Of a DNA stretch of 64,000 nucleotides, positions 1 to 8,731 are shown piece after piece. This stretch comes from Maribacter sedimenticola (lineage in GTDB: Bacteria; Bacteroidota; Bacteroidia; Flavobacteriales; Flavobacteriaceae). A program made the position numbers and the translations under genes. The notes below the pieces were generated by a model, which was not told where the DNA came from, searched no databases, and worked only from the letters and a program-made list of their open reading frames with translations. Numbering within the stretch: position 1 is the first letter of the stretch; every line of letters starts with the position of its first letter. Where the stretch lies: contig NZ_FZNV01000001.1 of NCBI RefSeq assembly GCF_900188415.1, positions 337,501 through 401,500 of the forward strand, in the 5' to 3' direction.

Positions 1-330
1 CCGTTTGCGCCATCGTTTCCGTCCGCACCCTGTAGGCTCGATAGCCAATCCGATTCCGTGCCGGTGTAGCCGTCCGCTATGGCAATTTCGTATGCACTAG
101 CCCCATCTGCACCGTTGGTTCCAGCGGCACCCTGTAGGCTCGATAGCCAATCCGATTCCGTACCGGTATAGCCGTCCGCTACGGCAATTTCATATGCGCT
201 AGCTCCATCCGTACCGTTGGTTCCATCGTTTCCGGCCGCACCCTGTAGGCTCGATAGCCAATCCGATTCCGTACCGGTGTATCCGTCCGCTACCGCAACT
301 TCGTATGCGCTAGCTCCATCTGTACCCTTA
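1..330 (-). repeat. Collagen-like coding repeats, 102/111-bp spacing
   Basis: The segment beginning CACCCTGTAGGCTCG (plus strand) recurs at 26, 128 and 239, so successive units are 102 and 111 bp apart. The 9-bp difference equals one Gly-X-Y triplet. Every unit stays in the reading frame of the partial surface protein. Copies differ mostly at third codon positions. These are coding repeats, not CRISPR. Confidence 0.85.
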
Positions 331-821
331 AAGTTAGCAGTTGTAAAAGTTGAATTGTCCGTGTAAGTAATGGTTATGGTACCGTCATTATTATCTGTTG
401 TAGAAGAAATACCAAGACCGTCATTACCAGGTAATCCTTGCTCCCCTCTTAGTTCCGTAAAATTTGGGGAAGTAAAGTTCGTGCCATCGGGGCCATTTAT
501 AGTGAAAGAGCCGTCCTCATTATCTATTATTGATAGTGAGCCAGATGTAGTATTACAAAGATTTTGCCACGAAGTTCCATTATATTGAAAAACGCATTGT
601 GCATCTGTATTATATATTAAAGCTCCGTTAAGAGGGTTTATCTCATTCATTTGGGCCGTAGTTACCCGTGTAAGCACCAATGCTTTGGTAGTACTTTCCA
701 ATTCAAGAATTGATGCGTTGTCAATAGTACTTGCATTATCACCAATTTTCATTTGTGCAAAGGCACATGTAGAGATTGTAAAAGAAGCAATAAGTAAAAA
801 GTAGGTTTTTGTAAAATTCAT
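1..821 (-). CDS. Collagen-like repeat surface protein (partial, runs off the left edge)
   Basis: An open frame starts at an ATG (819-821) and runs without a stop off the window, giving at least 273 residues. It begins with a signal peptide ending in CAFAQ. An N-terminal module of about 100 residues follows, including LELEST, a YNTDAQC-like segment and IDNEDGSFTI. It closely resembles the N-terminus of the product at 5955-6587, so the two are paralogous in that part. From about residue 165 the protein has repeats built on SAYE(V/I)AVADGYTGTESDW and SSLQG, separated by short Gly-X-Y runs such as GNDGTNGTDG. Repeats of this style occur in bacterial and phage collagen-like fibres. The protein is probably exported and exposed at the cell surface. 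Its C-terminus, and therefore any T9SS sorting domain, lies outside the window. No symbol can be given. Confidence 0.85.
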   Translation of the reverse strand, partial: MNFTKTYFLLIASFTISTCAFAQMKIGDNASTIDNASILELESTTKALVLTRVTTAQMNEINPLNGALIYNTDAQCVFQYNGTSWQNLCNTTSGSLSIIDNEDGSFTINGPDGTNFTSPNFTELRGEQGLPGNDGLGISSTTDNNDGTITITYTDNSTFTTANFKGTDGASAYEVAVADGYTGTESDWLSSLQGAAGNDGTNGTDGASAYEIAVADGYTGTESDWLSSLQGAAGTNGADGASAYEIAIADGYTGTESDWLSSLQGADGNDGAN

Positions 822-972
822 AGCCGTATTAAATTGATTGGCTAAGAAAGTCATTACGATTATTTCGTATTAATTTTTGTTGTGATTTGTAAGAAAATAA
901 CTATATGATAAGAGAAAGTTGTTGTAGGAAATTACGTGTATATTTTACAGTTATTCATTGATTTATAGAAGT

Positions 973-2259
973 TTAATCATCAATGGAGGCGAATAGCATT
1001 TGTTTAAATTTCCAACCGGTAACATCATTGACAGGTCCTCTAGTTTGTTTCATAATGATGCCAATAACATTCTCTTTTGGGTCCGCGAAATATTGGGTGT
1101 TAAAATAACCTCCCCATTCAAAAGTACCCGCACTACCTAACCCACCTTCTATTTCACCTTTTTCATTTACGAGAGAGAAAGCTAAACCGTGATGCTTGGG
1201 CCCGTTCCAAATTGTTCCTATTTGGTTTCCTAATATGCTTCTAACAGTAGTACGACTCAGTAATCTTATACCGTTGTATTCTCCGTTGTTAAGATACATT
1301 TGTAAGAATTTTGCATAATCCTTGGCAGTACTTGAAAGACCAGCTCCCCCAGAAAAAAATGTTTTTGACCCCTTAATAGGATAATCCGTATCATAAAATG
1401 TGACAGGATATTTTATCCATTGATCGTTTTCTTTTTTTTGTACGGTAACCAATCTATTATAGTTTTTCTTTGGTTGATAAAACCATGTATCATCCATATT
1501 CAAGGGTTCAAAAATTCTAGTCCTCAAAAATTCATCAAATGGCATTCCGGAAATAATTTCTATAAAATAACCAAGGACATCCAGTCCTTCACTATAGGTA
1601 AAAGCTTCCCCTGGTTCATGATGTAGAGGTAATTTCGCTAATTTTTTTACGCTTTCCTCAATGGTTATGTTCTTTGTGGTAAATAGATCGGTTATACCGG
1701 CGTTGGCATAAATTTTCTTAAAACGTGGGTCTCCATCAATTTCTCCATAACCAATACCGGATGTATGGGTGAGTAAATCTCTTATGGTAATTTGGTTTTT
1801 TGCCGGTTTGGTCGTGTAAGTTCCATCTTTTTCATTGTAAGTATCCAGTACTGTTGCTTCTCCAAATTCTGGTATGTATTTGGATATGTTATCATCTAAC
1901 TGAAATTTTCCTTCTTCCCAAAGCATCATTACAGCAGTAGAAGTAATGGCCTTAGTTTGAGAGGCGATACGAAAAATGGCATCTTTTTCCATTTTAACGT
2001 TCTTCTCATTATTGGCCATGCCATATGCCTTATGATATACAATCTTTCCGTTTCTTGCAATTAAGGCAACTGCTCCAGGAATATTGCCTTGGTTGACTTC
2101 CGTAGATATCATTGAATCTATTTTATTCAAACGTTCGGGCGACATACCTACCTCTTGTGGAGATGCATGCTCCAACACGGGAAATTTTAGTGCAGAAGGT
2201 GTCTGGGCAAAACTCACGCTAATGGTGAATAGGAAATAAATTAAAGAATAGAATTTCAT
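973..2259 (-). CDS. Serine hydrolase, beta-lactamase/class C PBP-like family
   Basis: The 428-residue product starts with a signal peptide (cleavage likely after SVSFAQ), so it is probably periplasmic. It shows the class C beta-lactamase / D-alanyl-D-alanine carboxypeptidase fold family signature: the nucleophile motif SQTK at residues 100-103, a Tyr-Ser-Glu second motif near 222-224, and a Gly-rich segment (GGLGSAGTF) near the C-terminus in place of KTG. Length fits the family, whose members hydrolyse beta-lactams, esters or D-amino-acid peptides; the substrate cannot be told from sequence. It lies downstream of the surface-protein run with a 92-bp gap, so it may have its own promoter. A lipoprotein paralogue is at 22881-24149. 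Confidence 0.9.
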   Translation of the reverse strand: MKFYSLIYFLFTISVSFAQTPSALKFPVLEHASPQEVGMSPERLNKIDSMISTEVNQGNIPGAVALIARNGKIVYHKAYGMANNEKNVKMEKDAIFRIASQTKAITSTAVMMLWEEGKFQLDDNISKYIPEFGEATVLDTYNEKDGTYTTKPAKNQITIRDLLTHTSGIGYGEIDGDPRFKKIYANAGITDLFTTKNITIEESVKKLAKLPLHHEPGEAFTYSEGLDVLGYFIEIISGMPFDEFLRTRIFEPLNMDDTWFYQPKKNYNRLVTVQKKENDQWIKYPVTFYDTDYPIKGSKTFFSGGAGLSSTAKDYAKFLQMYLNNGEYNGIRLLSRTTVRSILGNQIGTIWNGPKHHGLAFSLVNEKGEIEGGLGSAGTFEWGGYFNTQYFADPKENVIGIIMKQTRGPVNDVTGWKFKQMLFASIDD

Positions 2260-2351
2260 TTGTACGGATTTAGTTGCTAGACTAAAGTACTGAATGTTTC
2301 AATAATTTGTGTGCTTATCACATTTGTATATCAAATAGTTAATTTACGCTT

Positions 2352-3488
2352 TTATCGATCAAGGAAAAGAAATCCTTGAATGGTAAATTTTTCTTCACCC
2401 ACCTCCACTAAATAAAAATATATGCCCTCTGGTAGTCCTTTGGTTCTGCTTATGGCCGGAATGGTAAAACCTGCTTCCCCAAAAAATTCATTTGTATAAT
2501 TTTCTTGTTCAAAAACCTTAAGCCCGTTACGGTCAAAAATCAGTAATCTGTTTGTTTTAAATTCGGCTAATTCCGGAATAAATAGAAAATCGTTGATACC
2601 GTCGCCATTTGGGGTAACCAAATAATGGTATCCCTTATGGGAAATTGCTGTATTTCCTGGTGTTATGCCGAAAGTAATTGCACTATAATGGTCAGGAACG
2701 AACTCATAAGAAGTTATTATCCCTTGGTCAAGGGTACCGGTTCGATCTAGCGCTCCTAAGGATTGCCATAAATTCAATTCTTTATTGAAACCAACAATGG
2801 TTAGGTTGTCCAGATTATTGGTCATCATACTTATAGCGCTCCTTTCGTCCCAACTTATCGTAATGATTGCGGAATCGTTACCTTCTAAAACCCAATATTC
2901 ATTTTCGCTAATTTGCGCTATACCGGTTTGTCCTTGATCAATAAAGGGATAATACCAAGTGCTGTTTTCAAAAAGATAGGCACTTTTATAGGTTGTGGTA
3001 GTGCTATTGGTTTTAAGACCCAATGGGCGCAAATAAAATTCGTCCCCTATAGGAAAAAGAAAATTCTGTTGACCGTATACGGAAACAAAGCCATTTACTT
3101 TTGAAAAATTAGATTCTCCATTATAGAACGAATCCGTGGTTAAGCTTAAATCTGGAGAACTAGTTGATTTTGAACTTATAAAATCTCCATATATAAAATT
3201 TATGTTATGGTTGACCTGAACCGGTACTTGGAGTAATACACCTTGGTCATTATTGATCTCTATATCATGGAATGAAAGAGGGGTTGTACCGTAAATTGTA
3301 TTCAAGTTTAATCCATAAAAACCGGCTAACCCATTGGTATTATTAAAATTACCGTCATTTTTTAAATTTGAATAAAAACCAATTTGACCTTTTTCATGAA
3401 TTTTAAGGTCACCAATATTTCTTATATTCTGTGCATAGGTATACTGTAGAAATAATATATATAGAGTAAACAACGGTAGTATCTTCAT
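2352..3488 (-). CDS. T9SS type-B sorting-domain (gliding-motility C-terminal) surface protein
   Basis: The 378-residue protein has a signal peptide ending near YTYAQ. Its last 85 or so residues form a type-B (CHU_C-like) sorting domain, recognisable from YLVTPNGDGINDFLFIPEL, then IFDRNGLKVFE and GIYFYLVEV. By established knowledge such domains direct cargo through the type IX secretion system, usually with a PorP/SprF partner; no such partner is in this window. The middle part is beta-rich with no recognised enzyme domain. It is the last gene of a tight run: the upstream gene (3493-5184) ends 4 bp before its start. It is therefore probably the surface-anchored member of a co-expressed set. 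Confidence 0.85.
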   Translation of the reverse strand: MKILPLFTLYILFLQYTYAQNIRNIGDLKIHEKGQIGFYSNLKNDGNFNNTNGLAGFYGLNLNTIYGTTPLSFHDIEINNDQGVLLQVPVQVNHNINFIYGDFISSKSTSSPDLSLTTDSFYNGESNFSKVNGFVSVYGQQNFLFPIGDEFYLRPLGLKTNSTTTTYKSAYLFENSTWYYPFIDQGQTGIAQISENEYWVLEGNDSAIITISWDERSAISMMTNNLDNLTIVGFNKELNLWQSLGALDRTGTLDQGIITSYEFVPDHYSAITFGITPGNTAISHKGYHYLVTPNGDGINDFLFIPELAEFKTNRLLIFDRNGLKVFEQENYTNEFFGEAGFTIPAISRTKGLPEGIYFYLVEVGEEKFTIQGFLFLDR

Positions 3489-3492
3489 GATG

Positions 3493-5184
3493 TCAAAAAT
3501 CCATTATGCTGAAATAGCAGGTCCGATCTATATAATTATCTGAAGGAAAAGTTCCGCCAATTTCCTCTATGATGGCAATACTGAAGGTGGTGGTCGTTTG
3601 TGATGTTACAAATATATTGATGTCACGGGTGCCAGATTCAAAAACACTTAATTGAATAGGATAGTTTGCAGTTGATCGCGTCGTAGACATTGTAAAGGTA
3701 TATCTACCCACCCCGTTTTTCACTGCACTGCTAATACCAATGGACATTATGGAATTTGTTGAAGGTATTAAAGTGCCATATGCTTTTATGGGATTGTTGA
3801 AATAAGCACCTCCGTCTGTACCCGTTGAAATACTATTATTGGCATTTGTGCTGATTACATTGACAGATTGTGTGGCACCGTTCTCACTATTGTGGGTTAT
3901 TACTCCTGTGGTGTTATTTTGGGAAATTGTGGTCTGTGTTTCCAGATCGGTAATAGGAAGCTGTCCTAAGTTACCATCACTATCCGTAATGACTATATTG
4001 TCCGTATTGGAACCTGGACCTAAGGAACGCACCCTAAGATCTCCGTTTATATCCATTTTAGAAGTGGCCGTAGCTACGCCTACGCCAACATTGCCATTTA
4101 CGTTTATAGAAAGATTTGCCGTACCGCCAGTACTTCCGGATCCGTTTAGGTCACTATAAAAGTTTATAGGTGCGTTATTTGTGGCCATACGAATTGCATC
4201 TCCTGAGATATTGCTATATAACCCAAGGTCATTGGTCGTAGTAATTGCAGTGCCGCCTTTCTGTATAACTCCATTGGTAATATTTATTCTACCGCTTATA
4301 TCCATCTCCTGTATGGGGGAGTCAGTACCTATGCCCACTCTATTGTCATTACCGCTGATCACTAAAGTATTTGCATCAAAATTTAGGTCAAAATTATTTT
4401 GGGTAACCGCCCTATTGCCAAAAAGACTACCGTCATCCGTATATAAATTGGTGGCAGTACCTGATGCCAATTCCGCTAGTGCATCTTCTACGTTTGTTGC
4501 AGTAAAATTATTTAAACTGTCATCTATGGAAATTTCATCTGCATCCTGCAATTCATTGGTAGCACTTAGATCGTTATCCGCTGTAATGTGGTTGTTGATC
4601 AAAGTTGTATTGGCGGTTATATCCGCAGATTCTTCCAACGAGGATAAATCTGCAGAGAAATTTGTGGCACCTTCCGCAACAGTTAAGTCCGTACCATCAA
4701 AACTTACACCGGTGATGTCATCATCTCCAACGGCTGCAATTTCGTTATCCACATATGTTTTAACGGCAAGTTCGGTAGGGAATTTCGTGTTGGTAGCATC
4801 GGATAAAGAGCTATCGGTAGATTTGTTTTCGCTATCCTCCTTCTTGTTCAAGGCATCCAGGTTTATGGTGAGCCATGAAGTACCGTCATATATTTTTGTG
4901 ACCTCGGCACTGGTATCAAACCAAATATCATTTAACAACGGTCCTGTAGGTGCAGTGGCAGAAGTGGTTACCACGGTATTTCTTACCAAGACCCTTGTAC
5001 CTTTATGGTTAATGACCTCTTCTTCTTGCGCATACATGCCCACCTGGACAAAATATAGTAGGAACAGGGCAAAGAATCGATATTTAGTACCTTTTGTGAA
5101 AATTGTGTGAACGTTAAATGTGTATACTGGTTTTTTAAGGGCCCCGTTCCTGCATACTTTAATAAATGAGTATGTTGAGTTCAT
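3493..5184 (-). CDS. Tail-fibre-like exported surface protein
   Basis: The 563-residue product has a long basic N-terminal stretch of about 33 residues before a hydrophobic segment (FFALFLLYFVQVG) ending in MYAQ, an unusually long n-region for a signal peptide. The body is low in charge and rich in Thr, Ser, Asn and Asp. Two segments of the type VGIGTDSPIQEMDISGRI and VGVGVATATSKMDINGDL occur near the centre; motifs of this kind (VGIGT..P...L.V.G) are common in phage tail fibres and flavobacterial surface fibres. No sorting domain is visible at its C-terminus (DRTCYFSIMDF). It is co-directional with, and 4 bp from, the type-B T9SS protein downstream. The function is unknown; a structural or adhesive role is likely. 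Confidence 0.75.
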   Translation of the reverse strand: MNSTYSFIKVCRNGALKKPVYTFNVHTIFTKGTKYRFFALFLLYFVQVGMYAQEEEVINHKGTRVLVRNTVVTTSATAPTGPLLNDIWFDTSAEVTKIYDGTSWLTINLDALNKKEDSENKSTDSSLSDATNTKFPTELAVKTYVDNEIAAVGDDDITGVSFDGTDLTVAEGATNFSADLSSLEESADITANTTLINNHITADNDLSATNELQDADEISIDDSLNNFTATNVEDALAELASGTATNLYTDDGSLFGNRAVTQNNFDLNFDANTLVISGNDNRVGIGTDSPIQEMDISGRINITNGVIQKGGTAITTTNDLGLYSNISGDAIRMATNNAPINFYSDLNGSGSTGGTANLSINVNGNVGVGVATATSKMDINGDLRVRSLGPGSNTDNIVITDSDGNLGQLPITDLETQTTISQNNTTGVITHNSENGATQSVNVISTNANNSISTGTDGGAYFNNPIKAYGTLIPSTNSIMSIGISSAVKNGVGRYTFTMSTTRSTANYPIQLSVFESGTRDINIFVTSQTTTTFSIAIIEEIGGTFPSDNYIDRTCYFSIMDF

Positions 5185-5228
5185 AAGTTAAATTAAAATG
5201 GAACGGGGTAGTAGATAATTGTAAAACA

Positions 5229-5924
5229 CTATTTTACATATTGCACCTCTATTGTATCACCGGCATAAACAGCCCAGTCATTTGGACTTGTGGTATTTGG
5301 AACTAAAGTCACCGTGGATGCAGCCACCGTATAATCAACATTGGCAATTAATTTTGCGCCATTTCTGTATACCCAAACTTGGCTGAAAGTAGGTAAAACC
5401 GGACTTCCGGTCAAAGGATATGCTACCTGTGCGGCCGTTGCGGTAAAATTTTCCTGTCCGCTTTGAAGCAAATCAGTTGCCAATAATTTCTTGACCGCCC
5501 CTGTGGCCTCGTCCCTAACCAAGAGCGTATACCCTGTACCCGTACCATGGTCAGAAGCTGTAGTAGCATCTGTAGAAGGAGTCTCGGTAGAAATCAATTC
5601 AATACCGTCCAACCCAAATACATTACCGTCAACATCTATAAAAGTATCATTGGTCAATGTACCGCCTAATTGCCAAGTAGTAGTAGTAACATCATTTGTA
5701 GTATTGGAAAGCATGGTAATGCCATTCTGCGTTTGTAAATATTTAATGGTTCCTTTGTTGTCAATAACTCTGACCGCCCCTGCCGTAGTGGTAGTTCCGG
5801 GAACTACATCACTTTGTTTTGTGACATCACCTGTAGTTTGTTGTGCGTTCAATGTGGCACCTGCAAACATGATTAGGCCAACGGCCAAACCTTTGAAAAT
5901 GTTAGTTAAATTTTTTGAAATCAT
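5229..5924 (-). CDS. Exported protein with VYRNG C-terminal module
   Basis: The 231-residue product has a signal peptide (FKGLAVGLIMFAGATLNAQ) and a Thr/Ala/Val-rich beta-type body. Its last 70 residues (QVWVYRNGAKL, then DTIEVQYV) resemble the C-terminal module of the neighbouring 5955-6587 product (KISVYRNGIRI and NDNIRIVQIL), which suggests a shared fold in both proteins. No catalytic motif is seen. It sits between two other exported proteins, 30 bp downstream of one and 45 bp upstream of the next, in one probable transcription unit. The function is unknown. Confidence 0.7.
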   Translation of the reverse strand: MISKNLTNIFKGLAVGLIMFAGATLNAQQTTGDVTKQSDVVPGTTTTAGAVRVIDNKGTIKYLQTQNGITMLSNTTNDVTTTTWQLGGTLTNDTFIDVDGNVFGLDGIELISTETPSTDATTASDHGTGTGYTLLVRDEATGAVKKLLATDLLQSGQENFTATAAQVAYPLTGSPVLPTFSQVWVYRNGAKLIANVDYTVAASTVTLVPNTTSPNDWAVYAGDTIEVQYVK

Positions 5925-5954
5925 GATTTTTAATTTTTGGGTTATTAAAGTTTA

Positions 5955-6587
5955 TTATAAAATTTGTACAATACGTATGTTATCATTTTGATAGCATATA
6001 ATTTCATTTTCCAATTCTATGGTTGTGGAATCAATAGCTCTAAATGCAATCCTAATACCATTTCTGTAGACCGATATTTTTTTATCGTCCACTATTGGTG
6101 CTGGAGTATTAAAGCGGGTTTGACCGTTGCTGGCAACTATTATAATCTGTTCTTGCTGGCTTAATCCGTCTGCCCCTGCAGGACCTTCTGGACCCGTATC
6201 TCCTTTTTCTCCTTTTGGACCCGTTAAATTGGGGGAAGTAAACACGCTTTCATTGCCATTGTTAATGGTAAAACTTCCATCTTCATTGTCAATGAAGGAA
6301 AAGGTGCGTAAACTGCTGTCGCAAAGATTGATCCATTTATTTCCGTCATAGGAATGAATACAACCTGTGTCAATATTATAGGCCATACCACCTGGTAATG
6401 GTGCTATACTCATCATTTGGTCATTGGTTAACCGGCTTAGTACAAGTACTTTATTGGTACTCTCCAATTCTAATAGAGATGTATTTGCTATTGCATCAAT
6501 ATTGTCCCCAATTTTAACTTGGGTAAAACCATATGATACAAGCAACATGGTGAGTGCTGTTAGAATGTAAGTTTTGTTTGATTTCAT
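5955..6587 (-). CDS. Exported protein, short collagen-like linker
   Basis: The 210-residue product is built from parts. A signal peptide (ending GFTQ) is followed by a module of about 95 residues shared with the partial protein at 1-821 (KIGDN, LELEST, YNIDTGC, FIDNEDGSFTI). Next come a short Gly-X-Y stretch (GPKGEKGDTGPEGPAGADG) and a C-terminal module with VYRNG like that of the next gene. It is the first gene of the four-gene minus-strand run, with 325 bp of non-coding DNA upstream. A head-linker-tail arrangement suggests an extracellular fibre or its cap. This is inference from composition only. Confidence 0.75.
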   Translation of the reverse strand: MKSNKTYILTALTMLLVSYGFTQVKIGDNIDAIANTSLLELESTNKVLVLSRLTNDQMMSIAPLPGGMAYNIDTGCIHSYDGNKWINLCDSSLRTFSFIDNEDGSFTINNGNESVFTSPNLTGPKGEKGDTGPEGPAGADGLSQQEQIIIVASNGQTRFNTPAPIVDDKKISVYRNGIRIAFRAIDSTTIELENEIICYQNDNIRIVQIL

Positions 6588-6912
6588 AGCTCAAAGCATT
6601 CTGAGAGCTAAATACCTTATAATGGTTAATTATTTAAAATTAATGTTGTGAATTGTAGGAAAATATTACTGAAATACTACAAATTTGTGGTAAGAAAATA
6701 CTTATAAAAAATAAATTAAAATTTATGTATAGTTCTTATTTAAAGTAGTTTATATCTATTTAAAAATCTATAATATTTAATGGAATATTAGGGTAATCTC
6801 ATGTACAATGAGATTTTTGGAGGTTTAAAAAGCAAACATGACTGAAGATTTAATTTTAATTCTTCAGTCATGAAATTTTGTAAGAAATTATAAATTAGTA
6901 GATAGCTTTTTG
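6588..6912. other. 325-bp gene-free AT-rich interval
   Basis: No credible reading frame is visible on either strand. The right part holds the terminator of the PAP2 gene (6826-6872). The left part must contain the promoter of the surface-protein run starting at 6587, but no clear copy of the TAnnTTTG element was found on the minus strand. Confidence 0.6.
6826..6872 (-). terminator. Rho-independent terminator of the PAP2 gene
   Basis: Perfect 12-bp arms at 6837-6848 and 6861-6872 (CATGACTGAAGA and its complement) enclose a 12-nt loop. On the minus strand the stem is followed by a T-rich run (TTTGCTTTTT). It lies 41 bp beyond the stop of the PAP2 gene. Confidence 0.75.
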
Positions 6913-7746
6913 CTAGAAATTAATGGTCACACCCATTTGGCCCGGTCCAAAATTTAGATTCCAACTTACCATTTTGTTTTGGTCGTTGTATTTCTCATCA
7001 TATTTTTTATCCAAATATTTATCAATGGATTCTACGGTAGCAATACTTATTGCAAAAGCAAAAACCATATCGCTTAACCAATGTTGTCCATCCCAAACAC
7101 GTGAAATGCCCGGTATGGCACCAATGGTATAAATTCCCGCTTTTATCCAAGGGTTTTTAAATTGCTTACCAATGGCATATGCATTCGTAAATGCCAGCAA
7201 AGCATGACCAGAAGGAAATGAATGGAAATTTCTGCTGGGGTTAAATGGGTCAAATGTATCTTTTCCTAAATTGGCTACAGGTCTTGCCCTGCCCACCACG
7301 GATTTTAATACTTGTTGTAAAAGTCCTGCGGAAGAAGCGGACGAAATCAACAATACCCCGGTTCTTCTTAGTTTTTCATTCTTTGTAATCAATCCGGTAA
7401 AATATACTCCTGATGTTGCTAAGTAATTGTTTTCAGGACTACCATATAACTCACCGTAATCCCTAATAAACTGTGGTATACCTTCCCTGTTGTTCCTAAT
7501 GAACCTAGATGTGTTGTCATCGGCCAAATATACCAAGCCCGTACCGCCAACGACCGCACCAAATTGGGCCCATTGTTTTCCTTGCCAATGTATTGGACGG
7601 GTATAGCTATGTCCAACTCCCATAAACATATTACCTACGTCATAGGTAAACATTTTCCAGCGTGTATCAATGGTATCGTTTTTTGTGTTTTGGGCAGGTA
7701 AATATGAACAACATATTAAGTTTAATAGAATTACGAGCTTTTTCAT
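6913..7746 (-). CDS. PAP2-family phosphatase
   Basis: The 277-residue product has a signal peptide (ending SYLPAQ) and the three signature motifs of the type 2 phosphatidic acid phosphatase family: KSVVGRARP, PSGH in NFHSFPSGHALL, and SRVWDGQHWLSD, which supplies the catalytic His and Asp. Such enzymes dephosphorylate lipid phosphates (undecaprenyl pyrophosphate, lipid A, phosphatidic acid) on the periplasmic side of a membrane; the substrate here is not predictable. Several hydrophobic segments surround the motifs. It stands alone, with a terminator behind it and 75 bp between its start and the deacetylase gene. Confidence 0.9.
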   Translation of the reverse strand: MKKLVILLNLICCSYLPAQNTKNDTIDTRWKMFTYDVGNMFMGVGHSYTRPIHWQGKQWAQFGAVVGGTGLVYLADDNTSRFIRNNREGIPQFIRDYGELYGSPENNYLATSGVYFTGLITKNEKLRRTGVLLISSASSAGLLQQVLKSVVGRARPVANLGKDTFDPFNPSRNFHSFPSGHALLAFTNAYAIGKQFKNPWIKAGIYTIGAIPGISRVWDGQHWLSDMVFAFAISIATVESIDKYLDKKYDEKYNDQNKMVSWNLNFGPGQMGVTINF

Positions 7747-7821
7747 GCCGTAAATTTAAACTTATAGCCTATTTAATAATAATCTGAATGAATAAATATT
7801 AGATTGTAAAGGTTAGTTCTG

Positions 7822-8724
7822 TTAAAAATACAAGGATTGCGCAACTTTAAACGTATTGGCATGCGCATTTACTATTCTTTTTATTTCTGGGGAATAACCA
7901 CCGCCCATACTACATTGCACAGGAAGATTTAAGTGCTTACAGGTTCCCAATACATATTCATCTCGCTTTTTGCAACCCTCCATTGTTAATCCTAATGTGC
8001 CCAATTTATCTGTTTCCAACACATCTACGCCACAGAGATAGAAAACAAAATCGGGTTGTACATGGGTAATTAAATTAGGTAAGGTTTCCTCAAGGATGTT
8101 TAGGTAACTAGTGTCATTGGTACCTTTAGGTAACGGAATATCCAAATCCGATATTTCTTTTTTGAACGGATAGTTTCCCGCGCCATGCATGGAAAAGGTA
8201 AAAACAGATGCATTATCCTTAAAAATTTCCGCCGTTCCGTTTCCTTGGTGGACATCCAAATCTACGATGAGTATTTTTTTTGCAAGTTTTTGGTCCAATA
8301 GATATTTTGCCCCGATTGCTTGATCGTTAAGCATACAAAAGGCTTCTCCATGGTCACTGTAAGCATGGTGTGTTCCACCGGCTATGTTCATGGCAATACC
8401 ATTTTTTAATGCATATTCACAACCCTTTAAGGTACCATCTGCAATAATTCGTTCTCTTTCCACTAAATCTTCAGAAAGCGGAAAACCAATTTTTCTTGCC
8501 GCTTTAGCCCCTATTTTTAAATTCAGGAGGTCATAAAAATATTCTGCATCATGTACGGCAACAATATATTTGTCATTGGGCAATTCAGGTTCAAAAAAAT
8601 TATCTTTCGTACAGGTGCCCTCATAAATAAGCTGTTGCGGTAATAACTCATATTTCATCATGGGAAAGCGATGCCCTTCCGGTAACGGATGTTTATAAAT
8701 AGGGTGATAGGCTATTTTTAGCAT
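7822..8724 (-). CDS. Histone-deacetylase-family protein (AcuC/HDAC-like)
   Basis: The 300-residue product carries the HDAC/AcuC/AphA fold signatures: a GGTHHAYSDHG segment with the catalytic His pair, the metal-binding VDLDVHQGNGT segment, and a late GVDVLETDKLG segment with another metal-ligand Asp. Bacterial members remove acetyl groups from proteins (for example acetyl-CoA synthetase) or from acetylpolyamines. The substrate here is unknown. The length is that of the short cytoplasmic class, and no signal peptide is present. It follows tex after 7 bp (tex stops at 8732), so the two genes are probably co-transcribed. Confidence 0.9.
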   Translation of the reverse strand: MLKIAYHPIYKHPLPEGHRFPMMKYELLPQQLIYEGTCTKDNFFEPELPNDKYIVAVHDAEYFYDLLNLKIGAKAARKIGFPLSEDLVERERIIADGTLKGCEYALKNGIAMNIAGGTHHAYSDHGEAFCMLNDQAIGAKYLLDQKLAKKILIVDLDVHQGNGTAEIFKDNASVFTFSMHGAGNYPFKKEISDLDIPLPKGTNDTSYLNILEETLPNLITHVQPDFVFYLCGVDVLETDKLGTLGLTMEGCKKRDEYVLGTCKHLNLPVQCSMGGGYSPEIKRIVNAHANTFKVAQSLYF

Positions 8725-8731
8725 ATCAATA

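Noticed and set aside
1-330. Possible CRISPR array
   Set aside because: The repeats are regular, but the spacing differs by 9 bp and the whole stretch is in frame with a signal-peptide protein. The intervening sequences are near-identical, not unique spacers.
4181-5110. A 309-residue open frame on the plus strand opposite the tail-fibre-like gene
   Set aside because: Its composition (Ser, Val, Leu runs) is the mirror of the Thr/Asn/Asp-rich protein on the other strand. It has no recognisable domain and overlaps a gene with a signal peptide and family motifs.
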